From positions 236,001-300,000 of the forward strand of contig JAPFBL010000372.1 of NCBI GenBank assembly GCA_026182355.1: 64,000 nucleotides of DNA, in the 5' to 3' direction. This document shows positions 11,536 to 21,892 of the stretch, one piece after another (the first letter of the stretch is position 1; every line of letters starts with the position of its first letter). The stretch is from Hermatobates lingyangjiaoensis (taxonomy: Eukaryota > Arthropoda > Insecta > Hemiptera > Hermatobatidae). The notes below the pieces were generated by a model. The model did no database searches. It saw only the letters and a list, made by a program, of their open reading frames with translations, and was not told the origin of the DNA. A program made the translations under genes and the position numbers.

Positions 11536-11895
11536 TTTACAGTTGAGGATAGATAGCATACAAAGTAAAGAAACACACTTACAAACTCAAATTTTCGGGC
11601 AATCCGTCTTCAGGAGAAAAGAGAAAGGGTGATGAAGCACGTTGTAGACGCAAGGCTAGTAACCGACACGGCAACCGCCAGTCCTGCCCTCCGTACCCGG
11701 TCTATAAGTAATAGAATTAATAGAATATATAAATAGAAATTCAGATAAGCAATAGGAGAAAATTTAAAAAAAAATAAATAAATAAAATGCAACAAAATCA
11801 CAAAAAAATGCAAACTCAATTTTGACTGTTATTATGTCCAGTTTGGATCGTTTTTCCGTTTATTAAGTGAATCTTTGTATATAAATGCCTACAGT
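11536..11895. mobile_element. PLE-derived element, family Q, with foreign loop
   Basis: The left arm holds a good minus-strand core (about 11585-11618): CTC/GAG helix I, CTGAAGA, C, stem II starting GG and closing CC, GAAA, palindrome AATT. The right part carries only the family tail GTCCAGTTTGGATCG near 11835. The loop between them (about 11655-11815) is unrelated to other Q copies. Confidence 0.55.
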
Positions 11896-12451
11896 TATTT
11901 CTATAGCGGACAGACAGGCAAACTTTGTATTATATATATACAGATAACAATATTCATTAGGAGTGGTTTAATTATTAAGAACTCGCTAGTTCTCTTGTAA
12001 TCTGTCTCAAGGGATGTCGTAATTAAGTCCCAATGAGGTATGGTTTCAATTAATTGCATGACAAAACTGTTACATATATGGTACCAAAAATTGATAACAC
12101 GTTTAGTCATTTGAACTTTTCAGTATTTTAAAAAAGAAAAAAACTTTTTTAAAAAATTAAATATTGAACTTCAATGAACACTAATGGGCTCCCCTGGTTT
12201 CGATTTTTGAAATATTTCTCCATAGATACGTAACTTTCGTCTTCAAAAATAAATGTTATAATGTTTTAGAAGTTTGTCATGCCGATTAAATTTTAAAGGC
12301 AACGTGGCGCGGTACAAAACAGTTCATAGGACTAATAATTGGGCAGACTTGAACTTAAAAGGTTCGCCTAATCGTTTTAAGTATTTCCTTTAGTGCTTTT
12401 GTTTGCCTTAATCTTAATCTTATTGGTAATATTAGTTTGACCAGTGACTTA
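11896..12451. other. Unannotated spacer
   Basis: Short (TA)n at about 11930. Nothing else recognised. Confidence 0.4.
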
Positions 12452-12748
12452 AGTTAGGTTAAGTTACAGAGGCAGTCCTACACATAAGCCCTTTGTGATA
12501 CCACACAATAAACATTCTTACGCTAGAAGTCCTAAATTTTGTCTTAACTCAAGTGTATACAGAGTAGGCATCTTTAAAGAGTGCTTGACATCAGTCTTGG
12601 GACCGACACTTCAACGTCCTCTTCGAGGAACGATGGCTCAGATTTATTCACTTCCTTCGCGAATAAATTAAAGGTCGGAGTGAGTATTGAACCCCGGATC
12701 TACCAATCCAGAGTCGAGTACGTTACCACTGGGCTAGCCTAGTCCTTG
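12452..12748 (-). mobile_element. tRNA-derived SINE, minus strand
   Basis: Same family as 9515-9842. Read on the minus strand it has an A-box-like TAGCCCAGTGG (about 12736 down), a B-box-like GGTTCAATACTC, the SINE body, and a tail whose plus-strand form is GTTAGGTTAAGTT at about 12453. Confidence 0.85.
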
Positions 12749-13675
12749 ACCAGTGGTTTACTCGGGGATTATTTTCATCTATTACATCGAACTCTAGCCT
12801 GCTATTTCACATCAACTTGAAGAAAAGATTTCATTAAATAATGAATAGTTGGCAGAATTTAATATTTCAACAATTACAATTTTTGTTAATAAAACTAAAA
12901 AGAAAAAAAATTTTTTTGTTTTAATAAATACGATTAAGCCGTAACCTGTTTGTAAAACGACAAAGAAGACGACAAGAGAAAACCATGAGAGCTGACGTCA
13001 AGGTTAGGTCTTAAGATATTTAGCCGAGTCCTTCGACGACCAATTATTGGTCTATTATCCATTTAACCAAACTGACACACCGCAGAAATCACTAATCGCC
13101 AACTTATTACTAAGTAGCCTTGTATTCTTCTCATCAAGATGGCAATTTTACATCAATCTTTTGTATTAATATTTTTTTTATTGAAAATATATTATTCTTG
13201 GTGATAGGATGTAAAAAGTAGCCTTCTTGATGTGCTATATGTAAATAATCAATTTAGGTGTCCTTATGTGGGATCGCGCTATTAAGAAATCCAAGTGAAG
13301 TTCTGTCTGAAGGGAAGAGGTGTTGAGTTGATCTTGCTTCAAAAAGAAAAAAAAACCGAACCAATTAATTAATGTACAACTTTAAAAAGTGTTTGAAGAC
13401 AGTATTCACTGTGTGCAGGCTACAAAGCAACTAAATAGTAGGCATCCTAAATATATTCTAGCTTTTCATGGAGGAATTTCTTATAAACCTTTCCATCTAA
13501 ATCTGTAAATGTTATAAGGAGCAAAAAAAAAAAAAATATTTCGGAAAAAATAAATTCTAGAAACGCTTTAGTCGATTAGAAATTTTATGATGAAACTGTT
13601 TTATTAGAAACATTTTTCTTCTTGGTGTCACTTAATTTCTCGAAATTATCGAAATAGATAAATTTCCATTTAATC
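12749..13675. other. Unannotated AT-rich spacer
   Basis: No repeat boundary or gene recognised. Confidence 0.4.
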
Positions 13676-14126
13676 GTCTATACCAGTGTTTCCCAAACTT
13701 TTTCGAGCGACCGCCCCCTTGGGTCTGTAAACCTATACTCAACACTCCTCAATAATCAGAATCTTAGAATAAATAACGAAATGAGTAACATTTTAATAAT
13801 AAAATTAATATAATGACTTATCGAATATTTATTTATAATCCAATATATCTCTTGTTTCATAGCATATTTATGCAAAAGAATTAATACACAATAAAAGAAA
13901 CTTAGATGAGAATATACTTTTAACATAAAAATAAATTATCAAAACAAATAATTTTAAGAAACCTTTTCCTAGAAGTTTACAGGTTCTGTTTTGACTTAAA
14001 TTTAGAAATTATACTGCATGAACATTTTTAATTTATGGAAATAGAATCCCCAAATCCTTTTTGCATTAGCGCCCCCTCCCCCCCCATATCAAAGCACCGC
14101 CCACTTAGGGAAACACTGGTCTATAC
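13676..14126. mobile_element. hAT-type non-autonomous element with 8-bp target duplication
   Basis: The element runs 13684-14118: CAGTGTTTCCCAAAC at the left and an inverted GGGAAACACTG at the right. It is flanked by the perfect 8-bp repeat GTCTATAC (13676-13683 and 14119-14126). Terminal sequence and 8-bp duplication are diagnostic of hAT. No transposase is encoded. Confidence 0.9.
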
Positions 14127-14608
14127 CATAGCGCTCCAAAACTTATGGCCCGCGGGCCACATCCGGCCCACCACATAATTTGATTCGGCCCGCCAAACAA
14201 ATCCCTGTGTGGTGGCCTTAAAAAAAAAATATTATTTTTTTTTCATTGCTGAATCATTCAAAGCTGGGGCTGCTGACTGCTGGCGCTAAGCCCGAGTGTG
14301 TTTCCCTCTCTCGCGATAGTCTGACGCACAGATACTGATTTTAATGAAATTTTGAAGTCAAAACGACAGTATTATTCGTCACACTAATTTGCTTTCATGA
14401 CACTAAAGACAGGAATCTGTATAGTTTACCCTGATATTTTCCAACAAGATATGTTTTAATTTTTCCATGTTCAAACTCTAATATTTGAGGAAATTAAATT
14501 ACTGGCACTGATTTTTTTTTTTTTTATTTATTCCTTCGGCCCACATAAATGTGGGAAGTGTATAATGCCGCCATTACATTGAAAAGTTTGGAAACCTCTG
14601 GTCTATAC
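14119..14608. mobile_element. Second hAT-type element sharing the same target site
   Basis: The element runs 14127-14600: left end CATAGCGCTCCAAAACTT, right end (inverted) CAGAGGTTTCCAAAC, with an internal TATGGCCCGCGGGCC block common in hAT MITEs. It is flanked by GTCTATAC at 14119-14126, shared with the previous element, and at 14601-14608. A different hAT subfamily from its neighbour. Confidence 0.88.
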
Positions 14609-14885
14609 AATCAGAGGAGCCTAAAGGTATAATATATGCCAGTCGGTTATCAAAGTATTCTGCGAAACTGCAGGATCTCCGCAAAAAAATTCAGGAGGTT
14701 CTACAACTGATAGTTGAAACATAAAGTTTTGTTCACCCATGTGAAGCTGTACGGCCCTTGCTGGTGCGTAATGTAATAAAGTTACATTAGTCAATAGTCT
14801 AGTAATAGTCTAGTCTAGTTAGTAAATAGTCCGTCTGGTAACAAACTATTCTTGGGATTACCCCCAAAACTATATATATATATAC

Positions 14886-15250
14886 AAAACACTTTTTCTT
14901 TTTCTCGGAGTTTGGTCAGGGTAAATATATGGAATCACCTTTTTGCCAACGTTTCGTCTTTATTTCAAGACATCATCAGGGCTATAAACTAACAAAAAAC
15001 AATAAACAATGGACATTTTTTCATTTCTACTTTAAAAACATCATAAACAAATTGAAAAAAGAACTTACTGAAGTTCTTTTTCAATTTGTTTATGATGTTT
15101 TTAAAGTAGAAATGAAAAAATGTCCATTGTTTATTGTTTTTTGTTAGTTTATAGCCCTGAGGATGTCTTGAAATAAAGACGAAACGTTGGCAAAAAGGTG
15201 ATTCCATATATTTACCCTGACCAAACTCCGAGAAAAAGAAAAAGTGTTTT
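14886..15250. mobile_element. PLE-derived near-perfect palindrome, family X
   Basis: Two arms of about 180 bp meet at about 15070 with almost no loop. (TA)n lies outside both ends (14872-14885, 15283-15312). Each arm carries a complete hammerhead-like core, 14945-14982 (-) and 15154-15191 (+): helix I GCC/GGC, CTGATGA or CTGAGGA, T, stem II GTCTT/AAGAC with a GAAATA loop, GAAA, palindrome ACGT, then U as cleavage base. Not coding. Confidence 0.7.
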
Positions 15251-15281
15251 GTGAATATTTTGTGGTCAAGAAAACAGTACC

Positions 15282-15317
<36 letters not shown>

Positions 15318-15330
15318 GTTTGATTAAATA

Positions 15331-15823
15331 ATACGCCATATTTACGGTTGACTAGTTTCCTTGTGTATTTCTCAAGGGATCTGAATAATCTTCTTGTACA
15401 AACATCTAAATTGAATAGAACATTTCCAATCTATATCTTCTGGATAATGAGGTTCTTTGCTGAGTTGTTGGTATTTACTGCAGTTGTTGATCAGCTACGA
15501 GTGGTCCGAAACCCACCATTAGACCACTCGTAGCTAATCAACAACTACAGTAAATACCAACAACTCAGCAAAGAACCTCATTATCCAGAAGATGACTGAC
15601 GAGCAGTCGAAACATGTCGATAGTAGTGATAATAGTAGTAGTAGTAATAGTAATAGTACTAGTTGTGACTGTTGTGACAATAGTAAAATTAGTGGAAATG
15701 CACGATTTAAAGGCAATGGAACAATTGGAAATGTTCTATTCAATTTATATGTTTGTACAAGAAGATTATTCAGATCCCTTGAGAAATACACAAGGAAACT
15801 AGTCAACCGTAAATATGGCGTAT
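15331..15823. mobile_element. PLE-derived inverted repeat, family Y
   Basis: The left arm 15331-15505 is the inverse of two blocks in the right arm (15522-15595 and 15724-15823). The left arm lacks the 128-bp block 15596-15723, which holds the 3' half of the ribozyme and a (TAG)n-like stretch, so the two copies are unequal. The PLE N-terminal frame (15592-15885) lies in the right arm. Confidence 0.7.
15580..15624 (+). ncRNA. Hammerhead-like ribozyme motif, family Y
   Basis: Helix I: ATTATC (15580-15585) pairs with GATAGT (15619-15624), six pairs including one G-U. Core: CAGAAGA (15586-15592), then T. Stem II is GACTG/CAGTC (15594-15598 with 15604-15608), five Watson-Crick pairs. GAAA is at 15609-15612, followed by CATGT and C, giving a GUC cleavage triplet with a palindromic ACATGT stem III that would favour a dimer. 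The one departure from consensus is A instead of U at core position 4, so this copy may be inactive. Confidence 0.6.
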
Positions 15824-15885
15824 TATTTAATCAAACCTGTATAAATGAAGGACTGCTTCCTAAATATACTAATATATATATTAAA
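15592..15885 (+). pseudogene. Penelope-like element protein, N-terminal fragment
   Basis: The frame starts at the ATG inside the hammerhead-like motif. It has a Ser/Asn-rich stretch (SSDNSSSSNSNS, from TAG-type repeats), then LEKYTRKLVNRKYGVLFN and CINEGLLPKYTNIYIK, about 97 residues before the TA-rich edge. The spacing of the basic segment, the Cys and LLPKYTNI matches the N-terminal region expected of PLE proteins. The frame runs on into family T sequence to 15969, which I take as fortuitous. RT and nuclease domains are absent. Start choice is uncertain: the first ATG overlaps the ribozyme. Confidence 0.6.
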
Positions 15886-16106
15886 CGGTCCAGCAGACTA
15901 CTAGTTCACAAAGGAAAGAGAAAAACAGATAAAAACAAATACAAAAAAAGACTCACAACGACATTTTGACATTCGTCGTCATCGGGCCATGCAGCAAGTG
16001 GACGGTGTTTGTATATGATAAAAATGATTTGACTTCATTACGAAATCCATGCATGAGGTATCCATGAGTAGTGTTTGTTTTTATCTGTTTTTCTCTTTCC
16101 TTTGTG

Positions 16107-16137
<31 letters not shown>
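15886..16137. mobile_element. PLE-derived hairpin, family T, with a satellite monomer in its loop
   Basis: The arms are TTCACAAAGGAAAGAGAAAAA (about 15905) and its inverse near 16090-16109, then (TA)n. A worn minus-strand core lies at about 15951-15986 (CCGATGA, C, GAC/GTC, but AAAA in place of GAAA). The loop (about 15987-16070) is one monomer of the 75-bp satellite found in tandem at 17145-17885 (ATGCAGCAAGTGGACGG, CGAAATCCATGCATGAGG). Confidence 0.65.
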
Positions 16138-16432
16138 GGTGTGTTCTCTAATCGGGGTTCGGTCAATTTTCCAGGATAAAAAATCAAACTCTCGTTGCCA
16201 ACGTTTCGGTTTTATTTAAAACCTTTTTCATAGGCAGAAGTAAGAATTTTTTAACTAAGAAAATGAAATTTACATTATTTAAAGGAACAACAATGTAAAT
16301 TTCATTTTCTTAGTTAAAAAATTCTTACTTCGCCTATGAAAAAGGTTTTAAATAAAACCGAAACGTTGGCAACGAGAGTTTGATTTTTTATCCTGGAAAA
16401 TTGACTGAACCCCGATTAGAGAACACACCTAT
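16137..16432. mobile_element. PLE-derived inverted repeat, family W
   Basis: Arms 16137-16278 and 16290-16430 are nearly perfect inverses with a ~12-bp loop. Cores at about 16197-16236 (-) and 16331-16371 (+) have stem II GGTTTT/AAAACC, GAAA and palindrome ACGT, with CTATGAA in place of CTGANGA. A short helix I (TGCC/GGCA) is possible only in the minus copy; the plus copy has CGCC. The outer sequence (CGGTCGATATATTATTG) leads into (TA)n at 16468. Confidence 0.7.
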
Positions 16433-16464
16433 TCTATCAAACGGTCGATATATTATTGAATCTG

Positions 16465-16467
<3 letters not shown>

Positions 16468-16513
<46 letters not shown>

Positions 16514-16531
16514 GTGTGTGTGTGTGTGTGT
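16468..16531. repeat. (TA)n-(TG)n microsatellite
   Basis: About 44 bp of pure TA followed by about 20 bp of TG. Confidence 0.95.
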
Positions 16532-17144
16532 ATAGTTTACAGAAACTAGGACTGATGTAAATATTAGAGTGGTTTGCACGATTAGTTCGAGGTGTGACAT
16601 CCATTCACTCTCTCGTAGGCATCGTGCTAAATCAAGCTTACCTTGTGTCTCTCCGCTCGATTGCATCCAACTGCAGCGATTGGACGGCTGAGGTTACATG
16701 CTTATCAAACGCATACGTCTTACATGTTGTTTAAGAGGTGGCAAGTGTGCTTCATTTATTATTTTATGTTTTGTATTAGTAATTTCTGAGGCCAGTTAAG
16801 TGCAAAACTTGTTTAGGAGAAATTCTAAAGCAATAGTTTAAACGTAACAAATGTAGGATTGGGACCAGCGATATTACTTCCTCCCAGAGAGGGAGGAAAT
16901 CGTGTAATCACCAGAGAGAGTCTGTGTAATCGTTTATAACAATTGCTAAATAAAGATTAAGGGATCGAAACTAGGGTACGAACCTCAAAACTGTAGTACC
17001 ATTGTCAAGGATTGGCACTACTTGACAGTGCTTGACCCCGCTAATATATCGCATCTAACAATGATTGAAGGACTGGTAATGTTTATTTGACTGCAAATGC
17101 TGTGATGATGAAAATGCAAGTGATTTAGGGTAGAAGGGACCTAG
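16532..17144. other. Unannotated spacer
   Basis: No gene or repeat boundary recognised. A small inverted motif, CCTCCCAGAGAGGGAGG, lies at about 16882-16898. Confidence 0.4.
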
Positions 17145-17885
17145 AGCCAAGTGGACGGTGCTTGTATATGATAAAAATACTTGACTTCATTACGAAATCC
17201 ATGTATGAGGTATCCTTGCAGCAAGTTGACGGTGCTTGTATATGATAAAAATGACTTTACTTCATTACGAAATCCATGTATGAGGTATCCAAGCAGCAAG
17301 TAGATGGGGCTTGTATATGATAAAAATGACAACTTCATAACGAAATCCATGTATGAGGTATCCAAGCAGCAAGTAGATGGGGCTTGTATATGATAAAAAT
17401 GACTTTACTTCATTACGAAATCCATGTATGAGGTATCCAAGCAGCAAGTAGATGGTGTTTGTATATGATAAAAATGACAACTTCATAACGAAATCCATGT
17501 ATGAGGTATCCATGCGGCAAGTGTATATGATAAAAATGACTTTAACTTCATTACGAAATCCATGAATGAGGTATCCATGCAGCAAGTGGATGGGGCTTGT
17601 ATATGATAAAAATGACTTAACTTCATTACGAAATCCATGTATGAGGTATCTATGAAGCAAAGAGATGGTGCTTGTATATGATAAAAATAATTTGACTTCA
17701 TTACGAAATCCATGCATGAGATATCCATGCAGCAAGTGGACGGTGCTTGTACTCGTATACTTCAAAAATGACTTGACCTCACTAAGAAATCCATGAATAG
17801 GGTGTATCCATACAGCAAGTGGACGGTTTTTGTATACCATAAACATGATTTGACTTCATTACGAAATTCATGCAATGGGGTATTA
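17145..17885. repeat. 75-bp satellite, ~10 tandem units
   Basis: CGAAATCC or its variant recurs at about 17193, 17268, 17341, 17417, 17489, 17554, 17629, 17704, 17784 and 17862, i.e. mostly 72-80 bp apart with one 65-bp unit. The period is close to 25 codons, so the minus strand shows a long repetitive frame (GYLIHGFRNEVKSFLSYTS in each unit). That frame is periodic satellite, not evidence of a gene. Confidence 0.9.
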
Positions 17886-18340
17886 GGATTGCTGTGTATT
17901 AGGAAGTGAGTTGACTGCTGGTTCCGAATTTAGGAAATAGTGAGCCATGCAGCAGGTAGATCGTTTGTTTTGTATTTCAGAAAATGGGTCCTCTGTAAGT
18001 GTTGAATTTAGACAGGAGGAGGTATGTTGTGTAGAGGAGAGTGGTGCTTTTGGTCTGGCCGCGATGACATACACGGACTGATATGTTGTGAGGGAAGGCA
18101 GTGTGTCAAGGCAGAAGCCTTGTACAGGTGGACTGGTCTGCCTGGGTCGAAGGTGAAGTCCCTCTGCAATAGTGCCAAGGACCCACACTTCTCCAACTCC
18201 TCTAACTTGCTTCAAATATTTCGCCAAATACTCATACATTTCTACATCATTATTATATAACAACTTAACTCATTTGCTTTTTGAAATATCAGTTGTCTTT
18301 TCCAGTTCATTTGAGTTATTGTTCTAATTCTAATAACCTT
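17886..18340. other. Unannotated spacer, moderately GC-rich
   Basis: Overlapping short frames exist on both strands at 17883-18263 but none shows a recognisable domain. A trace of satellite (CCATGCAGCAGGTAGA) lies at about 17945. Confidence 0.4.
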
Positions 18341-18362
18341 CACTGAAGCTTACTACCGACTT

Positions 18363-18444
18363 TATATATATATATATTATATATATATATATTATATAGT
18401 GAGTTCAGTGATTTCATTCCTATGTGTTCTTTTTTAAATTCTAG
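18363..18444. mobile_element. (TA)n plus tail of PLE family U
   Basis: TA-rich tract at 18363-18398 followed by the family U tail (AGTGAGTTCAGTGATTTC...). It is joined directly to the PLE N-terminal fragment at 18445, a chimeric junction between two families. Confidence 0.55.
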
Positions 18445-18609
18445 TTTATATATATTGGTATAAATAGGCAGCAGATCCTCTTTTAAACAAGTGTCATTAA
18501 AATTAACCGCAGTCTCGGCATTCACGATCTTAAGACTGAGAGATTCGATCCTACGAACTAACCTCCTGCCAACAGGGTTCAACTGGAAAAGGAGTTGGCT
18601 AAGTGACAT
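18445..18609 (-). pseudogene. Penelope-like element protein, N-terminal fragment
   Basis: From the ATG at 18609 the frame reads MSLSQLLFQLNPVGRR...SLKIVNAETAVNFN...LKEDLLPIYTNIYK. It is nearly identical to 2130-2294, and the homology continues upstream of the ATG for about 130 bp (to about 18740). It stops at the same TNIY codons. Confidence 0.6.
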
Positions 18610-18889
18610 GTTAAATTAAAATCGATGACTCATGCTTAGTCATTGCTATAAATAAATTAAAAGGATAGTACAGGTTAATATAAAGAAAAGGTCAAAGGTC
18701 AATAATGAACAAGAAACAAGCGGTTAGAATAAAAGAGTTGAAAGGTCAACGGTATAACTGGACTAATAGAGAATGAATAGATTAAGAAAATTAATAATAA
18801 TAATGTTAATAATAATTAATAATAATAATAATTAAGATTAATGGTAAACTAGAAAAGATATATTAAATAGAGTTGAAAGAGAGTAAGAA

Positions 18890-18965
18890 TTAATAGGGAA
18901 GGTATAGTTAGTTAGAAAGTAAAGAAAAGAATAATAATAATAATAAATATATGTATATATATACG
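18890..18965. repeat. (AAT)n-rich and TA-rich simple repeat
   Basis: ATAATAATAATAATAA at about 18930 leading into TA-rich sequence. Confidence 0.8.
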
Positions 18966-18973
18966 CAATATAA

Positions 18974-19522
18974 TACCGTCTTTTTCCAAAAATAAGACAC
19001 TGTCGTAATTTATTTTTAGGTCAAAATCCGTGCTAGGGCTTATTCTCGGAGGGAGAGCTTCAAGTACATTAAGTAGATTTACATATTTTTGTTTAATATT
19101 TATTTTTATACAGAAATTTAAATTTATTCGATTACAGTCATATCATCTTCTGGAACATCGTTATAAATTGTCAACATTTTTAATTTCGTTCTGATTTTCC
19201 TCCAAATCCATTTCCTGTTGAATCATTGGTCTGATTTTCTCACGTCTTGCAATATAGCTGTGGTAAAATTAATACTTCTTGTCTAAGTAGTCTCCTTGAA
19301 ACGAACTTTAGAGGTAAGTAAGGAATTTCTTGGTATATTTTCTTCCAAAGAATTTTCTGAAATATTACGACACCTAGAGATACCTACTACATTCAACAGT
19401 AATTTTTCAACGAATTACACTTTTTTTACATTATCTTAACTAGGGCCTACTTTCAGAGGAGGGCTTATAGTCCAAAACGTCCCGAAAATCACGCTAGGAC
19501 TTATTTTCGGAAAAAGACTGTA
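18974..19522 (+). mobile_element. TA-target MITE, copy 1
   Basis: Terminal inverted repeat CCGTCTTTTTCC (18976) and its inverse GGAAAAAGACTG (ending 19520), bordered by TA. Subterminal AAAATAAGACA-type motifs are shared with copies at 30177 and 38021. Internal length 545 bp, no coding. The TA duplication points to a Tc1/mariner or related DNA transposon; I do not assign the superfamily. Confidence 0.82.
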
Positions 19523-20484
19523 TTGTAGTAATTGAAAGTAAAGAACCCCGATCAAAGATCTTCCTGAGTTATTCAGCAATATATCAACGTCATATTTATT
19601 TGCACTACCATGACTGTATGTAATTCATAATGGAGTTAACAGCAGAATATTTAAAAAAAAAACAATTCGTTTATATACACCTTACTCGAATGTTTTTCCA
19701 CGAGTATATTCCTATGCTCGTTTCGGCAAGTTTGGTAGATTTTTAAGACTCCACTTGTAAGGTGATTACCGTTAGACATCAGTTCTTGTAACTGTGATAC
19801 TGTTCATTAAATTGCATTTTGAATATTATAATTATTAGTTTAAATTATTCAATGAACTTCCTGCTTCAGTTGGGAAACACTGTTTTAAACTATTTTTATT
19901 GGATGAAAATAATTAATCATTTTTCCAATTCATGCTCATTCACGTTCAATGGACTTTACATTATTGTTATAGGTTTTATTTCTTCAAAGTTCATTATTTG
20001 TTGATGTGCTTACTGACTTAAACAGGTTGAATTATATGTTTTGTCAATTGCGTACTGACCTTGTTCATTAAAGAAACACACATGGAATATTTTTTTCCAT
20101 TTTTCTTAGAATGACCCGATAATAAAATAGGTTAAAACATTATAGAGATTTAGTTACTTGATTCCTCCTCAGTTTCCACTACACGTGTATTCATAAAACA
20201 TGCCTAATCTTTATTGTTTTGATAACTGTGCGAATAAGAATCGTTCCGAGGGGTTTTATTTCATTTTTGTATGTCTTTTGAATCATACATTTGTATCCAG
20301 TGTAGATAAAACTTTTATTACCGAGTGTTGTCTTTCTTATTTTAAGAGATACTTAAAAAACTTTTAGTATTCCTTTAAAATATTTAAGTGTTCATACTAT
20401 TAAGTATAAATCGTCTTATTCAACCAATTGATATTGAGATTTTTTTGGGCCATTTGTACAAATTCTTTGAATCAATACTATATG
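19523..20484. other. Unannotated AT-rich spacer
   Basis: Nothing recognised on either strand. Confidence 0.4.
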
Positions 20485-20808
20485 TACACTCATGCCTTGA
20501 TTTAACCGACCTCACTTTAACGGATTTCGAAAGCAACGGAACAAAATCTGTAGCTTTGTTTACAGCTGTTTATTTGCATATTTTTCAACATTTTTGGTCC
20601 TGTTTTGTGTGTTTGTGTACTATTATTTTCTTTTTTTTTTAACCATGGCTCCTGCAAACTCTGCAGAAAAAGCTGAAAAGAGTCAATTTAACATTATCAC
20701 GGAAAGTTGAGTTGATAAAAAAAATTGAAATACAGTAGTATAGGAAACTTCGGATGATCAGGAATACTGGACCAGCCTTTTAGTCCGTTAAGCCGAGGCA
20801 TGAGTGTA
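20485..20808 (+). mobile_element. Tigger-like element, internally deleted
   Basis: The element runs 20487-20806 with inverted ends CACTCATGCC and GGCATGAGTG and TA duplications. An AACCGAC/GTCCGTTAAG subterminal pattern is typical of Tigger. The interior keeps the start of a transposase frame (see 20645-20740). Confidence 0.75.
20645..20740 (+). pseudogene. Tigger transposase N-terminus, frameshifted
   Basis: ATG at 20645 gives MAPANSAEKAEKS. One frame later the residues NLTLSRKVELIKKIE follow. This fits the start of the CENP-B/psq-type helix-turn-helix DNA-binding domain of Tigger transposases. A one-base frameshift separates the two parts and a stop follows, so it is dead. Confidence 0.6.
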
Positions 20809-20814
20809 TTTAAA

Positions 20815-21015
20815 ATTACTAAATATAAGAAACGGTCCAGAAGAACTATAAAACTTTAAATTACACGAAAGCACGACACAAAAAAAAAAAAAAGAATAAA
20901 AAGAACACTTCGTCCTCTCTTCTAGTCTACTCCTGATGACGAACAACAGTTCGAAATATTGAATTCTGTAAGTGTTCTTGTTATTCTTTTTTCTGTGACG
21001 TGATTTGTGTAATTT
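20815..21015. mobile_element. PLE-derived hairpin, unclassified family
   Basis: Imperfect inverted arms (AAATTACACGAAAGCACGAC... and ...GTGACGTGATTTGTGTAATTT). A plus-strand core at about 20929-20964 reads CTGATGA, C, stem II GAAC/GTTC with loop AACA, GAAA, palindrome ATAT, then U. Helix I is only two pairs. Confidence 0.55.
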
Positions 21016-21408
21016 AAACATGTATTTAAAATTAGTCTAATGAACATTAGTACTGGTTTCATTGACCGTCCTGTGTTTTAACATCTTGCTGTTAGATATT
21101 CAGTCTCAGATACTCGCAGATCAATACTACTTCCAAGGGAACAGCTAAAATTAGCTTAGTTTAATTAGTCAGTCGGTCTGAGTAGCTTCATTTCATGTTT
21201 GCATGTTTCTTGAATCAAGAATTTTATCCAATGCCTTCTGTTTGCTTTCTAGTATTAAAGCCATATACTAGAAGTATTAACATCTAAACCATAATAAAAA
21301 AGGAGAAAAAAGACTCATCACGTGTTTATTGTGAAGTCTGCTTATACTAGAGAGTATATACTACCTCATTTTTTAGTGTTCCTTTAAAATTATTTAAGTA
21401 AATTTATG

Positions 21409-21892
21409 GTAAGGAGCAGTGCTTTTCAAAAGGTGCGCCCTGGAAGGTAGCCAAGGTGCGCCCCAAAATAACAGAAGATTAAGTTTATATAACAGACTTA
21501 TATTTTATTTTAGTTTTTGCATAATTTTAATTTATTTGAGAAAACACCAAGTATGTGGTTTTCAAGTCTGAGTCAAGTCTCGACCACTTCATAGTTTGAA
21601 CTGGAAGGTAAATTTCTTTAATCTTTAAGCATCAATGGATAATACTTCCTCTTTGCCTTTTATCGGGGATTTAAATCATTTTACTAGCCCTCCCTCTCAC
21701 TCTCTCTGTCTCTCTCTCTTTCTTTCTATTTCTTAAAAAAAAAACTATACATTTTAATTTACAATCATTTTCCTGTTATCAAATCTCAGGACTAAATTTT
21801 CTATATTAAAATCAGTGATGCGCCCCAAAGTTTTGGTTTGGTTTCATAGGTGCGCCCTGAAGTAAAAAAGTTTAAGAAACACTGGTATGGAG
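21409..21892. mobile_element. hAT-type non-autonomous element
   Basis: The element runs 21417-21884: CAGTGCTTTTC at the left, inverted AAGAAACACTG at the right, with GGTGCGCCCTG near both ends. The flanks GTAAGGAG and GTATGGAG match 7 of 8, consistent with an 8-bp hAT duplication. Confidence 0.82.

Noticed and set aside
17141..17846. 193-codon minus-strand frame with repeated GYLIHGFRNEVKSFLSYTS
   Set aside because: Period equals the 75-bp satellite; frame shifts wherever a unit is not 75 bp. No start context or domain.
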